Notes: generated by a model not told the origin, from the letters alone. 64,000 nucleotides of DNA from Bilabrum cf. latius (GCA_965178125.1 OZ237752.1:434001-498000), one strand, 5' to 3'. Positions 47,086 to 59,464 are shown, counted from the first letter of the stretch. Translations and numbers: made by a program.

Positions 47086-49583
47086 ATGCACGGTGTTGCT
47101 GCAAGGCCACTGATATCAGCCTTCATCGCTTATTTGTGCTTAGCCTTCGCAGAAGCATCTCAGTCAATCCCAAAATTCTCATTGGAGTCTTGTAAACCTA
47201 TATCTAGCGTTTCGGTTGCTAGCAAGTAGTCAAGAAGCAGCCCGTCCCATGCGGCCAGTTCGAGCCGACGCGCTGGGTCCAAGCGTAAACGGCAAGAGGA
47301 CAATGCAAATAAATCGACAAAAGATGATGATTTACGTGATTTGTTGGGCGAAGCATAGGCCAGCGATGATGAGATGGACTATGTCGGCGATTCAGACGAG
47401 GACGAGCCGGTATCCAGTCGGTCTGCAACTTTGAGCCGGCCTCCGGTGCAGCATCGTAGGAGGCAGTAGGCTCACCAAGCAAAGCGGCGCAGAATAGAGC
47501 AATATGAAAGTATGTTTCCTATGGACAAAATTGCATCGTTGGTTGATGAGCCTGAATATAGGTACTTCTTGAATGACCGGGTTGTGATTGGCGGTGATGG
47601 GATCCCGATCGCTCGCACAGCGGCTACTCATGTGGCTGCTACTGAGTATGTCAAAGGCTGGATGACGGCTCATCATGAACAACCAATATCTCCAATACGC
47701 ATTCTGTGCTCGCTGGTGCCTCTCGATATTGCATTTTCGTGGCGAGGCACTGCAGCGGCAGAGGTAGCTGGCCAGGCAGCCGGCCAGCCGGCAGCGACCA
47801 ACCAATGGACATGCCAGTTGCCATGATGTTCCTGGCCGTGGTATTGACTCGGTCTCTCATTCGACCCCGGATACCTTTAGAATTGCTGCAATCAAAGTAG
47901 TTCCTGGTGCGCATGAAAGACGATATCGTAGTGCAAGACTGGAATCGGTTCCATCGAAACTTGTCTTTCGCCGGGAGGTTGCAGGAGGCTCCGGCACCCC
48001 TGCTGGCGGAGGAGCGCGCCACAATGAGGCTAGGGAGTGTGGGCAGTCCTCGCGAGCGGGTACTCATAGAATATCCACCAGGCATGCTAGATGCAGTTTC
48101 AGAGTACTTTCGTGCCGCTACTTTGAGCCCAAAGAGCATCGCCGTCGATGAGATGATGGTGATGGCGTACGGCCGAAATCGGGCATGTGTCATCATGCCG
48201 AACAAGCCCACATCGCATGGCTTTAAGCTATGGGCAGCTGCACGAAAAGACGGGTATGTGTACCATTTGGATCTAGCAACATCTGTTGCCGATGATACAC
48301 GATAGTACAGAGGGAAGACTGAGTACTCGTATAAGGTAGCAACCGGCAGCGGCACCGCTGCCGGGTAGCTGACCCGGATGGACCTGCAAACAGCAGCTGT
48401 TGCGTCGAAGGCAATGGGCAAAAACTTGAACGGGGGCCTCCTAGCGGTGGATAACTACTTTACATCGGCTCCACTGTGTGATTGGGCCACCAGCAAAGGC
48501 CTTCGGGTTGTTGGCACGCTTCGCCAAGGCAAAGTGAGCGGTGAGCTGTACCACGCGATTGGCTAGCTGAACAGACGAACCCCAGGCGAACGCGGGCATA
48601 CTGTGAAGCGCGCTCTTCTTGGGCCCAGCAAAGTATCTTTATGTAATGTAACAGCTGGTGATGTTTTTGATGCGAGTGAGCTTCCTGCGGGATCGCTGCT
48701 GGCCGAAGAGGACCTTGGCAGTCGGGGCCTGTTGAGCCCTGGCCAGACAGTAGCCTTTGACTCGCCAGATGATTCAGCTTATGGGATGCAAGTTTTTGGA
48801 TACTGTGACCGCGAACCATTTCTTATGGCTTCTAACATTCCTACGAAGTACTTTGTTTGCTTGGTAAAGACGCTACGGAGAGATGGTGGCGACCTGAGTG
48901 TGGTGAACGCGCCCCTCGTGTCCGTCCTCTACAACAAGTACATGGGGGGTGTGGATCTAGCTGACAAGTTCCGGACGCAACTTTCGCTAACAAATTCATT
49001 CCAGGGAGAGACTAGGGCATACTTAAGAGTGTGGGAAGGTTTAATGGAGCAAGTTATCGTCAATACGTACATCATCTGGGTCAACTTGGAGGCACGTCGA
49101 CTGCTACGCCACGGACCCACTCGTCGGCAAGCTGCTGGAGCTAGCAGCAAATCCGTTCAGGAACAGGTTTAGCACATGGTGCGGCATCGACAGGCTCGTG
49201 GTATGTTTGTACAGCTGTTGTATGACGAATTGATGCGTCCTTACCGACATGCACGTGCAGGAACTCGCGGTGCTGCAACCTCAGCTGGGATGCGTGCGGA
49301 GGCGACCCCCGGGAACCTTGGATGTAGAAAGCAGCACGTGGTAGCTACGCTGCTGGGCTCGCTCCATTTGATTGGAAAGGAGTAGTTACAAGCAGGACTG
49401 ATTAATTTTCTCAGTAGCGGACGATCAAAGAGCCGTCGAGGGGGGTGCAGCGCCAAGTGCAAGGGCTCCAGATGCAGCAAGCGGCAGCATCATTAGTCGG
49501 TTTCTTCCTACAAAGTGTGTTCACGCTGCTGCAAGTTCATTTGTGGGGATTGTAAAGAATCTCTGTATCATCTGGAAACATGA
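47086..49583 (+). CDS. piggyBac-type transposase (one unresolved frame change)
   Basis: DDE transposase that would cut and reinsert the element. The N-terminal part (ATG 47086 candidate) is acidic (STKDDDLRDLLGEA, then DEDEP). The core shows LSPKSIAVDEMMV, MPNKPTSHGFKLW and GYVYHL (first Asp), GLLAVDNYFTS (second Asp) and YNKYMGGVDLADKFR (third Asp), the conserved piggyBac triad. The C-terminus has a Cys/His cluster (CSAKCKGSRCSKRQHH, then CSRCCKFICGDC, then YHL), the family's zinc-binding domain. In-frame TAG codons (48303, 48366, 48564, 49170, 49383, 49485 and more) must be read as sense. The frame switches between about 47700 and 47826: upstream sequence is in one frame, downstream in another, so either a small intron or a frameshift is present. 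TGA stop at 49581. Confidence 0.8.
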
Positions 49584-50026
49584 TTTGGCTGTGATGTAGA
49601 TTAAGTTGATATAAATGCCAAGTAGATAGATGCACAAGAATCGGGTCACGAAGCACGTAATTCATGGCAGGTCCACATTCGATTCAATATCTTGTAAACC
49701 GTTTGGTAACTTTTTTGCGCTAAGACTTATATATAATATAACCACCGATTAATTCAAAAAAGCTTGTTTATTTTGCAAGCATGCCTGCTTGGACAAACTT
49801 CTGCAGTATCAAAGTAGCCCTTCCTGAAAATCGAGCGTTTGGTTTCATGACCACCAAGTATACTATTGTCGCAAGTTTATCAATGAGTAACACTCGCAGT
49901 CGATAGTTAACTTATACAATTTTCAATATCTTGATATTATTTTAGGATTACTTGAATGGTACGCGAGAATCGGTAAGGTGAATTGAAGGTACCGATATCG
50001 GCGATACCGGTCGGTCGGCCAAATCC
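49584..50026. other. Transposon 3' untranslated and subterminal region
   Basis: 443 AT-rich bases after the transposase stop, ending in a GC-rich patch with short CCGATA/CGGT repeats just inside the right inverted repeat, a possible transposase-binding region. No gene seen. Confidence 0.5.
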
Positions 50027-50044
50027 GACCTTTCACGGCGCCGG
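50027..50044 (-). repeat. Right terminal inverted repeat
   Basis: GACCTTTCACGGCGCCGG, the exact reverse complement of the left repeat, immediately followed by GTAG. Confidence 0.88.
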
Positions 50045-50048
50045 GTAG
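50045..50048. other. Target-site duplication, right copy (GTAG)
   Basis: Direct repeat of the four bases at 46146-46149. Confidence 0.6.
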
Positions 50049-50099
50049 ACTGCTACAGTAATAATAAAATCATGAGAACCTCAAACTGGCGCGTTAGTT

Positions 50100-53000
50100 T
50101 TAGAAGCGGTCCGGGGAGCTCAGGAACCTGGACGGGGACAGCATCGGCGGCCTGGACACTCGCCGCAGATTCGATACAGAGCCAGACCTCTGCTGCCTCC
50201 TCTGAGTCGACCTGCGACCGACTGGTGACATGACGCCCACGGACCCAGCCTCGTACGGTGTGCCGCGGTGGTCATCGACACCACCCCCCTCATCCCAGTG
50301 CCTCGACTCTCCTCTCGCTGCCGGGCTACCCGGCACGCTCCCATCATCGTCCTCCAAATGGCTGTGCGCAGCAACCCCAGCCCCCCCCTCTCCATCCCCA
50401 CCGACTGCACGCCCCTGCGACAGTGCAGTGCCCCGCACATCCCCTTCGCCGGCAAGGCGCACGCCCTCCACATCCCCGTGCCCGAACTCGCCACCAACCG
50501 CCGCCCCCAATATGCCGGCCCCTGTGCTGGAATAGATCGATCCTCCAGATAGGGTTTCCTGGCTAGTGCCACCGTGCAGTGCACCTTCAGACGTCGACAG
50601 GCCACTGCGAGCCCCGCCTTCGGACCCTGCAGTCCCGTGCCCTGACCCGGCACCGGAGCTGCCAAGGTCATTTGAGGCACCGGACCCGCGCCGGCCGCCC
50701 GTGCCGCTCTTCTGCGACTCGTGCCCCCCTGCACCCAAAGAGCCTCTCAGCAGACCCATGCGGCCGGGAGTCAGGCCCGTGATCACCACTGACTGCCGCA
50801 GGCCAGGCACATCCATCCTGGGGCGGGTCGCGCTGCTGCGACTCCGCTGAGCACGAGCAGAAGAAGATAGACCCGAAGAGGACGAAGATGAAGATGAAGA
50901 TGAAGATGAGGCACGATGGGAACCGCCAGCGGCTTCAAACTCCCCGTGCAGCGACCTCGACGTGGTCCTCCCGCCGCCCTCCCCGTCTCCCTCCAAGGCC
51001 TGCTTCCCACCGAATACACCGCCTCTCAGCGCTCCAGTGCCCACCGCGTCCTGTCCGCGGCTCGACCCTGCCAGGGCCCGTACCAGCCGATTCCCGATGC
51101 CAGGCACGGACGACGCCGCTGCCTCAGCCTCCTGCGCGGCACGGCGGGAGGGAGACAGAATCACGAGGTCATGCGCCCCCGAAAGCACGTCAGGCGCAGC
51201 GGCGTGGGACTCGCGCGAGGCCTCGTCTACAGTGTCTCCGTCGATGCTGCTCCGCCCGACGATCCCGCCGGCCGCCCTGCGTCCCTGCTGGCCAGGGCTC
51301 ACGTCGAAGGAGCCCGACAGCCCTCCGATGCCCTCAGAGGAAGACCCCCTCGAGCCCAGCCTGAGCTTGTCTCCGCCCCTGACTCCGGCTGGAGGCAGCT
51401 GGGTGTGGCCCTCTCCGGAGGAGGAAATCACGCGGGAAGCCGCGCTCGCTGCCGCAGCAGCCGCGGCTGCTGCAGACGCAGTTGGGGAAGAAGCCGAGCC
51501 CCGCTGGCTCTCTCCCGACTCGGCGGGGTGTGCATCCCCATCCATGGGACTCGAGGCCAGCGGCATCGGAGGCATCCTCGGAGACAGCCCGCTGGCCCCG
51601 TCCTCTTCACCCAGACTGGGAGGAAGAGCAGAGGGCCCGCTGCTGTCAGAGTGCTGCGAGCGCTCCCGCAGCATCACGGCACTGAGGCCATCTGCGCCCA
51701 TCTACGCCAAGGACCCCTCAAACTCTAGCCTGCGCTGGACAGAGCGCGCCCCAAGTCGCATCGAGTCCGACACGCTGGGCGACAGCACAAAGCCGCCCGC
51801 GAGGTCCTCCAGCGTAGCGCGGGGGTGAGAGGACAGCGACTCGCCGACGCACGACCCGTCAAGAGGCGCCCTGCAAGGGGTGAGGCCGTCATGATCCGAG
51901 GTTGCAGCCGAGACAGCGCGCCCCGCAGGCTTGGCTTCGCTCGCAAATAGGCCTGCATAGGCGAGAGGCCCGCCGGCCGCGTCGATAAGTGCCAGCGTAG
52001 TCGGCGCGCCAGTTCCAACGGCTCCATGCGCGGCAGCCTGCAAGCCAGGGAACGTGCCCAGCCGCCCGGTCTCTGTGTCTGGGGATGCCTGCACGCCGTT
52101 CTTCGCCCGTGCCTGCACCTCCAGGTCCATCAGGAGCTGCTCGTCGGCGGCCTTTTCCCTCTCTAGCCTCGCTACATCACGGGCGGATCGCTTCCGGCCC
52201 GCGCTGCGAGTCGCACCGCCACGGCCCCGCGAAGACGAAGAGGACGCAGACGAGGCATATGAGCGCCCAGACGCACCTCTGTCGATTCTCCTGCGCTTGG
52301 CACCCCTAGAATCGGCAGAGCCTGGCGTTTCACCACCCCTGGCGGCGGGGGCAGCCCGATGCATGGTCTTGCCACGGGGGATGGGAGGAGACCACGCAAT
52401 CTGGGAGCGAAGCCTCCTGCGGCCAAACGGGGTGGCATCTGGCAGCGTCGGCATGGAGTGCTCCTGTTCCCCGTCCATTGCCGAGAGAGACATGCCGCTG
52501 CTCGATGGCGGTCTCGCCATTCCGTTGGGCAGAGCGGTGGCGGAGTCGCGGCCATTGCGGGAGCGGCGCTGCAGGCCAGGAGACCCGTGCAGAATAGCGG
52601 AACCGGCGCCGCGCGAAGCAGGCCGGCCCGCAGCACCGTGGCCCCTGGCCCCTGCCCCGATAGCCGCCACGCTGGCCACATCTAGGAGAGCGTCCCCATC
52701 CAGGTGCTGCTGCCCCAGCGCGCTGACAGAGGTGCCCGCTCGCCCCGACACACCCGCTCTGGGGGCAGCGGTATCGGTCCCAGCCCCTCCTGATCCACCG
52801 GTGGATCCGCCCTGCTGGATGCCCCCGTGCCCAGCCACACCCCACATGGCGACGTTCTGCCCGGTGGGTTCTGCAGCCACGTGGCCGGACTCGCCCGCCG
52901 TCTCGTCCACAGAGGCCGTCCGCGAGTCGCGCCCGGCCCCAGTCCCTCCTGCCCTGGATGACCGCCCCTTCCGCCTTCTTGACGACCTCCTGGGCCTGTA

Positions 53001-55394
53001 CCCACTGTCCGTGTCGTCGTCCTCTCCGCCGTCGCCGTCGCCGTCGGCCGTTGAAGTGCTCCTGCCCCTGCGGCCACCGCCCCGCCGGCCGCCCCTGCCA
53101 ACGTATGCTTCGTCCGCCTCGCCGTCTGCACCACGCGCGACCGAGCCGCTGCGCGCCCTAGACTGCTTGCTGCAGCCGCTGCCGCCGCGCCTGGGTGCAC
53201 CTGCTGCCGAGTGCGAAGAGGCCTGGGCTGCGGACGAGGACGAAGACGAGGACGAGGACGGTGCGGTGCCACGGTGATTAGCACCAGAGTGCCCGTGCCC
53301 GGCGAGCACCGACGGGTCCAGCTGGCTCAGAACCTCGTTGGTGACCCGCAGCATGGGCCTCTCCCCGTCCTCTTCGAAGACAGGAAAGGCCAGGATTTCG
53401 ACAGGGAGGCCCTGCCTGACCGATGCCTCGGGACCGCCGATCTGAGCCACTCGCGCGATGTGGGCGTCTCTGAGCGCGGTGTACGTCTCCTCCACTGCAG
53501 TGCGGTTCTCCGGCGTGTCATCCCCTTTGGGAGCCTGGTCTGCCTTGGCCTGCTTGGCGCTCGTGCCTTGCTTCTTGTCCTGGACCGCGTACTCGTCGAT
53601 GCGGCGCTGCACCCACTTGGCGGTGTCGGGGTTGGCGAAGCCGTGCTGCCCGCCCTCCACCTTGCGCTTCATGCTGCTGTTCCAGTGGTTCTTGATGGCG
53701 TTGTCCGTCCGGCCGTCCACCAGCCTGGCGATGTCCGCCCATTTGTTCCCCAGGATCCTGTGCGCCTCGAAGATCACGTAGTCCTCGTCACGCTCCCATG
53801 GGCCCTTCTTCACGAAGGGGTTCAGGTGGTTGTGCCACCGCTCCCGGCACTGCTTGCCGATCCTGCCGGGCAGGTGCTCCGAAATCAGGCTCCACCGCTT
53901 GGCCCCGTGGAGCGCGACGAGTGCCTTGACCAGCTCGTCCTCTTCCTGCAGCCACTGGCCCTTGTACATCTTGGGAGGGACGCCGTCCTTGTGCTTGGTG
54001 GCGCGGGTGCCGGGCCGGTTGCCCAGGTGCGGTGTGGCCGGGGAGGCGAATCCACGGGTGGATTTACCGATCACGGGGCTAGTGATGCTGCTCCTGCCCG
54101 TCGGGAAGGTTGAGGTGGAGGCTGAGGTGGAGGAGGAGGAAGTGTGACCGGCGGTGCTCGCTGCCTTGGATCTACCGCTGGACTCTGCACCGGAAGCCGC
54201 TCCTCTCCTCCACTGGCTGATGTGTTCCCTGGCAAGAACATCCGCTGCGTTGGCTGCCCGCGCCACGGCTGACAGCGGCTTCCCCTGCCTGCCCCCATGG
54301 TCTGACGAGGCCGAGGACGAGGACGAGGACGAGGGCGGCATGGTGACGAGTGCCCGCATGCTGCTGCCCGAGGACGTGCCAGAAGACGATGAACCGCCTG
54401 CTGCGAACGCGGGGCCCGTACCAGCACCATAGGCGGAAGAGTAGTGCCCCGCGTCACCCTCGGTGCCGAAGCGCAGGAGCCGCCTGGGCGATGCAGCACC
54501 CGGCGCACCCACTGATATACCCTGCGAGTCAGGACCGCTAGAAATTGCGCCGCTGCCAGAGCCAAACCCGCCTGCCCCTGTCCCAGGGCCCCCCATGCCC
54601 CCCGCGCGGCTGCTGCTCAGCTCCGCATCGAAGTCCGCCCGCATCGCCGCCATCGCCACTGTAGATCCCCTCGATAGGCTGCCGCCCGCTCGCCGGCCCG
54701 CGGACTCGGAGCCCCGCTGGCTCATACCGCCTGTGGACAGAGCCGGGGACAGCAACGCGGCGGCGAGGCCATCCGGCGCTCCACCGGTGGATCCCACAGG
54801 TCCGGGAGGTCGCCTGCCCAGACCAGAGGGAGCGTGCGGGGGCATGGCCGTCGTGGACGGTGACACGGGTGCTGACGACAGCCCCACTGCGTCAAACAGC
54901 CCGGTTCGTGCGGCACTGAAGTCACTCGTAGAGGCCCCCGCTCTCAGCCCGAGCGAGCGAGGCGACAAGGAGCCCCCTTGTGCGGGAGTGCCTGCCTGGC
55001 CGTGGCTTGGGAGCGAGGGTGGGATCACTTTCCGGTGCACCAATGCAGCTTGTTCGCTTGGCATCAGGGGGTTGAAACCATGCGGTAGATATCCTGGCAC
55101 GTGCTGCCCCCCTGTTGCGGCAGCAGCGGCAGCAGATGCAGATGCAGCGGCGGCGTCGGCGTCGGCCAGGAGCATCTGCTGCACCCTTGAGGCGATCCGC
55201 ACCGGATCCAGGCCGAGAGACCGGAGCTTCTCTGCGTGCGGGCCATTGACTAAAGTACTGGCTCTGAATGAGCCCTTCATGCTCTTGCGGTACGCCTGCG
55301 CGGCGGCTTCGATGGCCTGGGCCGCTTGCTGCTCCGACACTCGAGGAGCGTCCATCCGACCATGCAGAACAGTGCTCGCAGATGCGTTTGACAT
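50100..55394 (-). CDS. R2R3-type MYB DNA-binding protein, very long
   Basis: 1,764 aa on the minus strand, single exon, ATG 55394 to TAA 50100-50102. Two adjacent MYB repeats lie near residues 470-580: [15 protein letters not shown], then [21 protein letters not shown]; and [17 protein letters not shown], then [20 protein letters not shown] followed by W. The Trp spacing and the recognition-helix blocks [12 protein letters not shown] and [11 protein letters not shown] are those of c-MYB/plant R2R3 repeats 2 and 3. No first repeat is visible. The protein is a sequence-specific DNA-binding factor in the nucleus; the targets are unknown. Outside the domain it is Ser/Gly/Ala-rich and disordered, with poly-Ser runs and Arg/Lys-rich patches (nuclear localisation likely). 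One in-frame TAG at 51702-51704 joins the last third (533 aa) to the rest. It ends 55 bases from the transposon edge. Confidence 0.88.
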
Positions 55395-56242
55395 GATTTT
55401 GTCACCCCTTCGGAGCGTACGTGTTTAAAGAAAATAGTAGTTTCTTTAGTCTCGCGTTCTTTCTGGTCGTGCTACGCGAGGCCGTAAGCGAGTCGGCCAC
55501 CCAGCAGCTCGGTCGTGTTCAAAATTGCCCTTGCGAGTCTTCCTGATCCCTGCTCTGAGACTCAGAATCTGGCAGTCTGCGGCGCATAGAAGAAATGATA
55601 AACAAACCAAATACCATATGGTTGCTAATAAAATGACTACGGCACGCTCTGTAAGTGGCAGTCTGGGCAAGACCGGTTGAGTTACACGAGAAATGCAGAA
55701 TCGGCCCTGTAAGGAGTTCAAAGGGTAAACCATATGCAGCACCCTCAACATATGAAGCGGAATAATACAACTATAGCACTGAAGCGACCTCATTCTCTAG
55801 AAGAGCTCCCATGACTGGCTAGGCAAAAACGCTACTGCTGTGTGAGTAGTCCAGGCTGGCTGCATCTGGCCGACACTCAGGCACGAAAATCCGGCCAACA
55901 CGCTTCAAGCATACATTAAAGGCATGCTTAACACATTTGCCCCTCGAACAGGCTCATTTCGGCTCAGGGTGTCGACATACTCGTCATGTCGGGTGTGCAC
56001 TGATTCAAAAATCTGCACAGCCTAAGACGACTGCAGCAGCCGCAATACTGCCATAAAGAGGAATCGAATGCGGATCACCGCTTATTCACTTTGTAATCAA
56101 ACTCACAAACCAGATTATTGTGTCTGAACGGAACCAGGGCGCGCTAGAGGCACCAGTTGCTGATGGACCCCCAAAGCCATGCGAATCTTGATTTTCGAAT
56201 GTTGCGTGCAAGAAGGGAGAGGTCCGTTCAGCTCACAATCCA
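55395..56242. other. Divergent intergenic region
   Basis: 848 bases between the MYB start (-) and the next plus-strand gene. Less GC-rich than the genes. Short open frames on the minus strand (near 55519-55793) have no recognisable features. Likely the two promoters; no specific site identified. Confidence 0.5.
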
Positions 56243-59200
56243 ATGGACGATGCAGCGCGAAATAGAGTCGCACTAGTGATTTCATCGCAAGCTTCGCATT
56301 TAGAAGCTGGACTAGCAGCTATTCTTGGAACCTGCTCACTGAAAGTGCAAAGGAGAGCACCAATCAATGTTGGAGTTGCCGCTGCGCAAACTCTGCTTTA
56401 GGAAGCGGCTTGTGCAGCATCAAATACGTCTTCTGGGGCACCTGGCGGCCAACATGATGATCAAAAATCGGCGAAATCCGCAGTCAAGAAGCCTGGGAAG
56501 AAGAAGGGGACGTCAAAATCCGTGGAGACCCAGGGTTCTTCAGCTGGTAGCGAGACACAAGACCCACGCTAGTACGTCCCCCCACCATTTCACGTTCAGG
56601 AATTGCATCGGAATCAAATAATTGCTTTATTTCTGGAGGTCGACTAGCGCCGCGCTGCTGCTGATCCGTTGCTTGCAGCAGCAGCTCGGTAGGAAGGCCA
56701 GGCTGCCGGCGACGGCGCCCAGCCGCTGGAGTCCCTGGAGGGTGAGAAGGCGCTGTCTGCTGCGATCCGTAGGCTTAGATAGGTAATCGGTCAACTTAAT
56801 CCGGAATGGGGTCGCGCTGCGGTAGACCAGCCGGCAGCACCGACGGGCGCCTCCCTGGAGGACGAGGGCGGCGACGGCCGCGGCGGCAAGGGCAAGGGCA
56901 AGGGCAAGGGAAACGACAAGAAAGGCAAGGGCAAGGCAGCTAGTAGTGATGACTCAGCGTCTAGCCCGCGCCCCCAGTCGCAAGCAGCAACGCCCGCAGA
57001 GCAGGCGCGCCAGATAGGAAGCAGAAAACCGAAAGGGCAGACCGCCGGTCTCCAAGGCAGCACGCTGGCTCGTTGGTAGCGAACCTTCGACCCGGTTCGC
57101 CCGCCCGTGCTCATCAAGCCCTCCAAGAGAGGGTATGCCGAGTCCCTTGGCAGCATATCTGATGACGAGGACGAGGAAGAGGAAGAGGGGAGAGCGGGCG
57201 CGGCCGGCCCTGCTGCTGCTGACGATGACGATGACGACAACGATGCTGACAGCGTGACGGGGGTGTCTGCGGGGCATCAGGGGCGCGTCGGGTTCGCAGA
57301 CGGGCTTTTGGGGGACGTGGAGCAGGTGGAGGAGGACGAGGCAGACGAAGGGGTGCTGGCCAGGGTAAGGGCGGGCGAGTGGCACCCCCTGCTGATCGTG
57401 CCGCCCGTGTCACTCGAGCACGGCAGGAGGATGGTGCAGCTGCTCGAGGCTGCGGAGCTGCAGTCCTTGTCCAACGCGCTGGAGAGCACAGAGAGCAACG
57501 TGGTGGCCGTGCGGGCCCGCATGTTGAAGCGGGGCTGGCAGAGGGTGGACCACCTCATGGAATTTGTGTTCCCTGCCGACCTGCAGACCCCCAGGTCCAC
57601 GGGGCGGTTGCTGCTCCTGTGCGAGTGCGGGCCACTGGACGACAAAGGTAACTTGCGGGGCGGCAGGGCCGGCATGCACGTGCTCAGGTCGCACGAGCTG
57701 AAGCTCATGATGGACGAGATAGAGGCGGAGGATGCGCTCGAGGCGTTCCTCGGCTCGGGGATCGCGGGGGGCTTACCGGAGAGCGAGAGGGTGGGCATAC
57801 TCGCTTCCTTACGGGACGCGATCCGAGAGATGCCAAGGGTGTCGGAGGGCCAGGTGAGGCGGGTGCTCCGAGGGATGCACAAGGACAGCAGGAACAGGAT
57901 CGAGTTCGTGCAGCTGCAAAAGTACGCGACGGGGGTAAGGAGGCAGCGAGTCGCCGAGCTAAGGGAGGTCGCGGGGGGCAGAGCCTCTCAGGGGAAGCGG
58001 GCCAAGAAATACCACGTGTCGCCCCCGGCGCCCATCCTGGGAAAGGGGGCTCTTGCGGTCAGCGGCAGGCCCACGAGAGCGGCGTACACCACTTACTTGC
58101 ACGCCACGCAGAGGGCCTCCGTTGTTCCCCAGGGAACAAGGTCGAGGGAATCATCTAGGCCTCCCAGCGCCGCCACTCGATCGCCGCCGCGCACTAGCGG
58201 AACCTGGAATGGCGAGGTAGGGAGCCGCGGCCGAAGCACGGCAGGGTTCGGCGGCCTGCTGGGCGAGGAAGGTGCTGGCGGTGAGGAGGAGAGCAAGCAC
58301 GGCGGTGGCGGCGGCTTTGGGGGCACTTCGCGCGGCAGATTAGGGCCGTCTACGGCGAGCAGCAGTGCAAGTAGTGCTGGCATGGGCGGAGTAGATGGCA
58401 CGGGAGCGGGCAAGGAGGAGGAGGAGCAGGCCAAGGTGGTGAGGATGATCCAAGCCGCCAGGAGGGGCAGGCCCCCAGGGAGCGTGTCCGATCTGGGGAT
58501 GGCAGGGTACGGCCTGCGGGGTCCCATGGACGTGCTTGGAATGGCTGGCGTGCCTGCAGAAGGGGAGAAAGCTGGGTTGCTGGCAGCCACGGGAGCGGCC
58601 GACGCAGGCGTGGGTGGTGGCGGGCTGAGCAGCGGGCTGGAAGGCAGGATCGGCAGGACGGGCGCGGAGGGGCGGAGTCAAGAAAAAGGCAAAGGCAAGG
58701 GAAATGCCAATGGGAAGGGAAAGGGCGCGGCAGCAGCAGAGACGGGCACCATGCGCAGCGCGACTAGGTACGCCACGGTGCGCGGTGGTCCCGCTGGGGG
58801 CTCGCCTATGGCGGGGGAGGGAACACTGGGGAGGAGCAGCCCACAGCGGGGCACAAGGGGCCGTGGTGCTGGTGGGGGGTTAGGATCAGGCAGACCCGTA
58901 GGTAAGAAGACGCTGCATGCCGGCAGGCTGCTGGATCCTTCTGCTGCGGACGACGAGGCACCAGTGGATGGAGATGTCAGGGCCGCGCGAGTGCTCATGC
59001 TGGCGTCGCATGGCAAGGCCGCGCGGGCGGGGGGTATGGGACGCACCAGGGAGGAGAGGCTGGCCGTGGCGGCATCTCGCAGAGAAGCGGCCTCCAACCG
59101 CAGGAGGTAGGCGGCTGGTTCCGCAGCTGCGCTGGGCGCCGCGGGGGCCCGTGCGGTTGCCGCTGCTGCGTCGGGCGCCGCGGCGCGCCCCATAAAGCTG

Positions 59201-59464
59201 AACTCGACCAGCCGGTCCGGTTACTTCGATCCTGCTGTGCGGCGCTCGGAAAACAGTCGCAGGAGGGAACAGGAGAAGATGCTCGGCAAAAATGCTCACC
59301 TCGTCGCGGCGCACACCGGGGCTGCTAACGGCGTGGCGATTGCGACCAACTCGCTGCTGCTTCGCCGCGAAGCACCTGCTGCAGAGGACAAGTGGGATAG
59401 GGAAGCAAGCTTGCGCCGCACAGGCTTAGGAAGTCGTGTAAGGACGCACAAACGCATCTACTGA
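56243..59464 (+). CDS. Unrecognised low-complexity protein, about 1,073 aa
   Basis: One open frame from ATG 56243 (MDDAARNRVALVISSQASHL) to TGA 59462-59464 with several TAG codons (56570, 56645, 56690, 56780, 57077, 59108) read as Gln. I do not recognise a family. Visible: a Lys/Gly-rich segment (GKGKGKGKGNDKKGKGK) at 56882-56940 and a second at 58681-58730; an Asp/Glu-rich stretch at 57160-57260; then a more globular, helix-rich part at 57340-58000 (MVQLLEAAELQSLSNALEST, WQRVDHLMEFVFP, LRSHELKLMMDEIEAEDALE); a Gly-rich region; and a basic C-terminus with Arg-rich helices. The charge pattern suggests a nucleic-acid- or microtubule-binding protein, but that is inference only. The start is the first ATG of the frame after upstream non-coding sequence. 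Confidence 0.62.

Larger units (their letters stand above)
46150..50044 (+). mobile_element. piggyBac-superfamily DNA transposon, about 3.9 kb
   Basis: Bounded by perfect 18-bp terminal inverted repeats (CCGGCGCCGTGAAAGGTC) and flanked by a direct GTAG repeat. It carries one transposase in the plus orientation with the piggyBac-type DDE fold and a C-terminal Cys-rich zinc-binding motif. The element lies between the stop codons of two convergent genes, 39 bases after the channel stop and 55 bases from the MYB stop. Subterminal sequence is AT-rich. The perfect repeats suggest a fairly recent insertion, though the transposase frame may already be broken once. A GTAG duplication is unlike the TTAA typical of the superfamily. 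Confidence 0.85.
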
